Shown piece after piece: positions 8,619-11,583 of a stretch of 11,583 nt of DNA. The stretch is from assembly GCA_029946045.1 (NCBI GenBank), contig JAQSDS010000453.1:1-11583 (forward strand), given 5' to 3'. This DNA is from Rhodoferax sp. (lineage in GTDB: Bacteria; Pseudomonadota; Gammaproteobacteria; Burkholderiales; Burkholderiaceae_C). The notes under the pieces are model-generated. The model did not search any database. It saw nothing but the letters and a program-made list of their open reading frames with translations, and was not told where the DNA came from. The translations under genes were made by a program, and so were the position numbers. Numbering within the stretch: position 1 is the stretch's first letter; each line of letters starts with the position of its first letter.

Positions 8619-9353
8619 ATGAAACGATTGACAGCATTGGCTGCGGCACTGGTCTTGAGCGCTTGCGGCGGGGGTGGTGGGGACGGAGCAACAACACCGA
8701 CCACCACAGCATCTGCAGAAGGATTTTGGAACGGCACAACCAGCAACGGTACCCAGGTCAGTTTGGCCGTCCTGGAGAACGGGGAAACTTGGGGACTATA
8801 TGGAAACGCAAGTGCACTGACGGGAGCTGTTTACGGCATCACCAGTACCAGCGGCACAACGCTTTCGGGCTCCGGCACAGGTTTCAATTTCGTCAGTAGA
8901 ACCAGCGGCAATGGCACCTTTACCGGCAGTGTCTCAACGAAGGGAACAATCAGCTTCAATGTGTCTGACGGTACCCAACTTACCGGCACCTACGATTCTT
9001 CTTATGATCAAACTGCATCGCTGGCAAATCTGGCTGGCAGCTACACTGGCTGGGCGGTGACTGGCACCATAGCTCCCCAAACCAGCACCGTGGTTGTTGA
9101 TGTCAACGGCAACGTTTCGAGCAGCTTCGTATCAGGTAGCCTGACCTGCGTTACCTCGGGCACGGCGACCCCACGAGCTTCTGGCAAAAACGTCTTCAGC
9201 CTTCAGTTGACCTTTACCGGTAATTACTGCGCCTTAGGCAATGGCACCGTTGTTACAGGCGTTGCCACTTACGACAGCGTGAACCGGGAACTCATCGCCA
9301 TGGGTCTCAACAGCGCTAAATCGGATGGACTGATCTTCCTCGGCACACGTTAA
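8619..9353 (+). CDS. Uncharacterised beta-rich lipoprotein with poly-Gly after the lipobox
   Basis: The 244-aa product has a type II signal peptide with lipobox LSAC and lipidated Cys16, followed at once by five glycines and a Thr-rich linker, a style common in Comamonadaceae. Asp is not at position +2, so outer-membrane sorting is expected. The rest is rich in Gly, Ser, Thr and alternating hydrophobic residues, which suggests beta structure. Two segments look related: one opening at about residue 35 (EGFWNGTTSNG) and one at about 140 (GSYTGWAVTG). This hints at two similar beta modules. Two cysteines at 177 and 204 could form a disulfide. The ATG at 8619 has AGGGAG 7 nt upstream. An in-frame ATG at 8574 with AGGAG would add 15 residues but spoils the usual short basic N-terminus. 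Function is unknown. Confidence 0.85.
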   Translation: MKRLTALAAALVLSACGGGGGDGATTPTTTASAEGFWNGTTSNGTQVSLAVLENGETWGLYGNASALTGAVYGITSTSGTTLSGSGTGFNFVSRTSGNGTFTGSVSTKGTISFNVSDGTQLTGTYDSSYDQTASLANLAGSYTGWAVTGTIAPQTSTVVVDVNGNVSSSFVSGSLTCVTSGTATPRASGKNVFSLQLTFTGNYCALGNGTVVTGVATYDSVNRELIAMGLNSAKSDGLIFLGTR

Positions 9354-9370
9354 TCCAGCAACAGCCACAT

Positions 9371-9402
9371 AGCCGGGCCACAAAATGTGGCCCGGCTTTT
9401 TT
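9371..9402 (+). terminator. Rho-independent terminator of the lipoprotein gene
   Basis: A perfect 12-bp stem (9371-9382 with 9386-9397), rich in GC, closes on an AAA loop. It runs into six T residues at 9397-9402. It begins 17 bp after the lipoprotein stop and separates that gene from the SMP-30 gene. Confidence 0.93.
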
Positions 9403-9467
9403 ATGGCACTCTCACCCTGCTCCAGCCCAGCACACAATAGCCGCTATTGAAACCACACGGTGCCAAC

Positions 9468-10445
9468 ATGATCGTTCAACCCGCCTACGCGCCAGAAGCC
9501 TGGCAAACCGTCACCCCACACCTGGCCGCGCTGGGCGAGTCGCCGTTCTGGCATCCGCATGAGCACATGCTGTACTGGGTCGATATTTCGGGCAAGCAGA
9601 TCCTGCGCGCCAACATCTACATGGGCACGGTCGAGACCTGGGACCTGCCCAGTGAGCCTGGTTGTATGGCCCCGGCTGCCAACGGCGGGCTGGTGATGGC
9701 GCTGCGCCACGGAATTTTCCGGGCGCAGACCTGGGGCGGGCCGCTGCAGCTGCTGGCCACACTGGACTATGACCCGACACACATGCGCGCCAACGACGGC
9801 AAGTGCGATGCGCTGGGGCGGTTCTGGGTGGGCACCATCGACGAGACCCGCGCGCTGAAAAATGCCGGGCTTTATTGCATCGACGCCCGTGACATGGCCA
9901 GCAACGGCGCAGCGCAAGTGCAGTGCATGCTCAGCCCGGCCGACCAGCCCGCCACCACCGCCAATGGCCTGGCCTGGAGCCCCGACAACAGCTGCCTGTA
10001 CTGGGCCGACACGCCCAGCCACACCGTGTGGGCTTGGGACCATGACCTGGCGACCAACAGCCTGAACGCCCAACGCGTCTTTGCCCGCTTCAAGACCAAG
10101 CCCGAGGGCTGGTTGCCAGACGCTGCAGATGCCAACAACGGCACCTACCGCGGGCGCCCGGACGGCGCCGCTGTGGATGTGCAGGGCAACTACTGGGTGG
10201 CCATGTTCGAAGGTCGCAGGGTGTGCCAGTTTGCACCCGACGGCAGCCTGCTGGCCGAGTTTGCCGTGCCGCTGCAATGCCCCACGATGCCATGTTTTGG
10301 TGGCGAAGACCTCAAAACCCTCTACCTCACCAGCGCCCGGCACCACCGCAGCGCCACAGAGTTGGCGGCTTTCCCGCTGTCCGGCAGTGTCTTGTCGATG
10401 CGGGTGGACGTGGCCGGCTTGCCGGTCAACTTTTTCCGGGACTGA
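9468..10445 (+). CDS. SMP-30/gluconolactonase/LRE family sugar lactonase
   Basis: Members are six-bladed beta-propellers that use one divalent metal to hydrolyse sugar lactones such as gluconolactone or arabinolactone. From the ATG at 9468 the product has 325 aa. The three metal ligands of the family are visible: Glu24 (GESPFW), Asn166 (ANGLAWSPD) and Asp232 (RPDGAAVD), matching human SMP-30 Glu18, Asn154 and Asp204. The substrate-side motif MRANDGK is at 106-112. The Asn-to-Asp stretch is 66 residues against 50 in human SMP-30, so one propeller loop is longer (around KPEGWLPDAADANNGTYRG). No signal peptide is present, so it is cytoplasmic. A TTG at 9447 would add seven residues, but the ATG is preferred. 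No sugar dehydrogenase or transporter lies beside it, so the substrate stays open. Confidence 0.92.
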   Translation: MIVQPAYAPEAWQTVTPHLAALGESPFWHPHEHMLYWVDISGKQILRANIYMGTVETWDLPSEPGCMAPAANGGLVMALRHGIFRAQTWGGPLQLLATLDYDPTHMRANDGKCDALGRFWVGTIDETRALKNAGLYCIDARDMASNGAAQVQCMLSPADQPATTANGLAWSPDNSCLYWADTPSHTVWAWDHDLATNSLNAQRVFARFKTKPEGWLPDAADANNGTYRGRPDGAAVDVQGNYWVAMFEGRRVCQFAPDGSLLAEFAVPLQCPTMPCFGGEDLKTLYLTSARHHRSATELAAFPLSGSVLSMRVDVAGLPVNFFRD

Positions 10446-10555
10446 CGGCCATGCGATTTATCAAAGCTGGCGCAAAAAAAGACCACAAACGCACCCGTCA
10501 TCCTCGCGCAGGACTAAACTGAAAGCCCAAGTTTTTTCTTTTCAGGAGAACCATC

Positions 10556-10867
10556 ATGACTGACGCCCTGCAACACAGCAAAGACAAACTCATGGACGAT
10601 TTGCACCAGGGTATTGCCGACGCAGAAGAGTTGTTGAAACTCACCGCCAACCAGGCCGGCGAAAGTGCAGCGCAACTGCGTGAACGGGTGCGCATTCGCA
10701 TGGGCAAGGCCAAGGCCGAGTTGATCCATCTGCAACAAGCTACCGTGGAAAAAGCCAAGGCGGCAGGCCATGCCACCGACGTGTATGTCCATGAAAATCC
10801 CTGGAAATCTGTCGGCATCGCAGCTGGTATTGGCGTGGTCGTCGGCCTTTTGATCAGCCGCCGCTAA
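10556..10867 (+). CDS. yqjD: DUF883 (YqjD/ElaB) family C-tail-anchored membrane protein
   Basis: The 103-aa protein has a long charged helical region (residues 1-80, coiled-coil-like, rich in Ala, Glu, Lys and Gln). The DUF883 ending follows: a short NPWKSVG motif at 81-87, one membrane helix at about 84-101 and a terminal Ser-Arg-Arg. In E. coli, YqjD is an inner-membrane protein reported to bind ribosomes in stationary phase through its N-terminal part. The ATG has AGGAG 7 nt upstream. It is the first of three tightly packed genes. Upstream, CTAAACT (10513-10519) resembles the -10 of a sigma-S-type promoter and has no good -35, which would fit stationary-phase control; this is weak evidence. 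Confidence 0.9.
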   Translation: MTDALQHSKDKLMDDLHQGIADAEELLKLTANQAGESAAQLRERVRIRMGKAKAELIHLQQATVEKAKAAGHATDVYVHENPWKSVGIAAGIGVVVGLLISRR

Positions 10868-10872
10868 ACCAC

Positions 10873-11268
10873 ATGCCAGGCGACAACGCCGGTCTGTTCG
10901 GCCAGTTGCAGCAATCTTTGGGCAGCGTCATTGAACTCTTGCGGGTTCGGCTGGCCCTGCTCGGCACCGAGCTTGGACTGGAAAAACAACGCCTGGCCGC
11001 CGGGCTGTTTTGGGGTGCGACTGCCTTCATGTGTTTGACGGTGGCAGCGGTGCTGTTTTGCGGCTTTGTGATTTTGCTGCTCTGGGACAGCTACCGTCTG
11101 GCCGCCATCGGCGTGCTGGCTTTGCTCTTTCTGACAGGCGGGTTGGCGCTGCTGCAAGCGGCTCAGCGCAAGCTCAGCGCCGAGTCCAACCTGTTCAGCA
11201 CCAGCCTGGCAGAGTTGCAACGCGACCATGCCAGCGTCACCCAAAGCGCACCGAATGAACCCCAATGA
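10873..11268 (+). CDS. yqjE: YqjE / Phage_holin_3_6 family membrane protein
   Basis: The 131-aa protein has an amphipathic N-terminus (about 1-40), two membrane helices at about 44-71 and 77-95, and a polar cytoplasmic-looking tail. Databases often label this family as phage holin, but it is a chromosomal envelope protein that normally sits beside yqjD, as here. The ATG is 5 bp after the yqjD stop and has no Shine-Dalgarno of its own, so translation is probably coupled to yqjD. Its 3' end overlaps the next gene by 14 bp. The molecular role is unknown; the conserved linkage suggests that the three products act together at the inner membrane. Confidence 0.88.
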   Translation: MPGDNAGLFGQLQQSLGSVIELLRVRLALLGTELGLEKQRLAAGLFWGATAFMCLTVAAVLFCGFVILLLWDSYRLAAIGVLALLFLTGGLALLQAAQRKLSAESNLFSTSLAELQRDHASVTQSAPNEPQ

Positions 11269-11560
11269 GCTTCAGCTACGCCAGCAGCGCCTGCTGATTC
11301 GCAGCACCGAGTTGCGTCTGCAATTGCGCAGCGATATGCAGCGCCTGCAAGGCCCCGCCACCCTGGCCGACCGGGTCAAGGCAAGCCTGCTCTGGGTCTA
11401 CCAGCATCCGCAATGGCCCGCTGGTGTGCTGGCGCTGCTCTTGATCCTCAAACCGCGCCGGGCGCTGTCCTGGACTGGCAAACTCTGGTGGCTCTGGAAA
11501 TCTGCCCGCACACTGCGGTACTGGCGCGACACCCTGCTGGCGTATTTGCCGCAACGTTAA
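11255..11560 (+). CDS. YqjK-like membrane-associated protein
   Basis: The 101-aa product has a charged, Arg/Gln/Leu-rich N-terminal helix (residues 4-32), a short hydrophobic segment at about 51-66 followed by KPRR, and an aromatic/basic tail (WWLWKSARTLRYW, 78-90). Its length, helix plan and place after yqjE match YqjK (99 aa in E. coli), although sequence similarity is weak. The start at 11255 overlaps the yqjE end by 14 bp. An in-frame ATG at 11228 would overlap by 41 bp and is less likely. No terminator is visible in the last 23 bases of the window. Confidence 0.78.
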   Translation: MNPNELQLRQQRLLIRSTELRLQLRSDMQRLQGPATLADRVKASLLWVYQHPQWPAGVLALLLILKPRRALSWTGKLWWLWKSARTLRYWRDTLLAYLPQR

Positions 11561-11583
11561 AGGCAGCGTTGTTGCACAATTTT

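Noticed and set aside
10873..11268. Holin-like gene as a sign of prophage
   Set aside because: The protein is of the YqjE type, sits between yqjD-like and yqjK-like genes, and no other phage gene is present.

Overview
The window looks like chromosomal DNA of a beta-proteobacterium, most likely a Comamonadaceae member of the Rhodoferax/Polaromonas type. The reasons are high GC coding sequence, a MetH that begins directly at the folate-binding domain, a glnK-amtB pair whose Amt carries a signal peptide and a long Ala/Pro linker, and a lipoprotein with a Gly run straight after the lipobox cysteine. This placement comes from family knowledge and was not checked by a search. Almost the whole window is coding. 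The longest stretch without a known gene is about 250 bases (5948-6199), and it is rich in regulatory signals.

Layout: (1) 11-3174, plus strand: the C-terminal three modules of cobalamin-dependent methionine synthase (metH), then a small single-pass membrane protein of unknown role. (2) 3164-5947, minus strand: comM/yifB (Mg-chelatase-like AAA+ protein) followed 12 bp later by an MFS transporter, convergent with region 1. (3) 5948-8162, plus strand: a nitrogen-control unit made of a perfect NtrC-type palindrome, a near-consensus sigma-54 promoter, an 18-codon leader ORF overlapping the glnK start, then glnK, amtB and a strong CUUCGG-loop terminator. (4) 8252-9402: a small XRE-type regulator and a divergent lipoprotein gene, with a perfect 8+8 bp inverted repeat between them; the lipoprotein gene ends in its own terminator. 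(5) 9468-10445: an SMP-30/gluconolactonase-family enzyme. (6) 10556-11560: a three-gene envelope operon of the yqjD-yqjE-yqjK type.

The clearest functional unit is glnK-amtB. Under nitrogen limitation, phosphorylated NtrC at the palindrome would activate sigma-54 polymerase. GlnK would then gate the AmtB ammonium channel through its Tyr51 T-loop. The most unusual elements are the in-frame leader ORF with a strong Shine-Dalgarno whose TGA overlaps the glnK ATG, and the regulator/lipoprotein pair with its palindrome. I saw no tRNA, rRNA, CRISPR array, insertion sequence, prophage or recognisable defence system.
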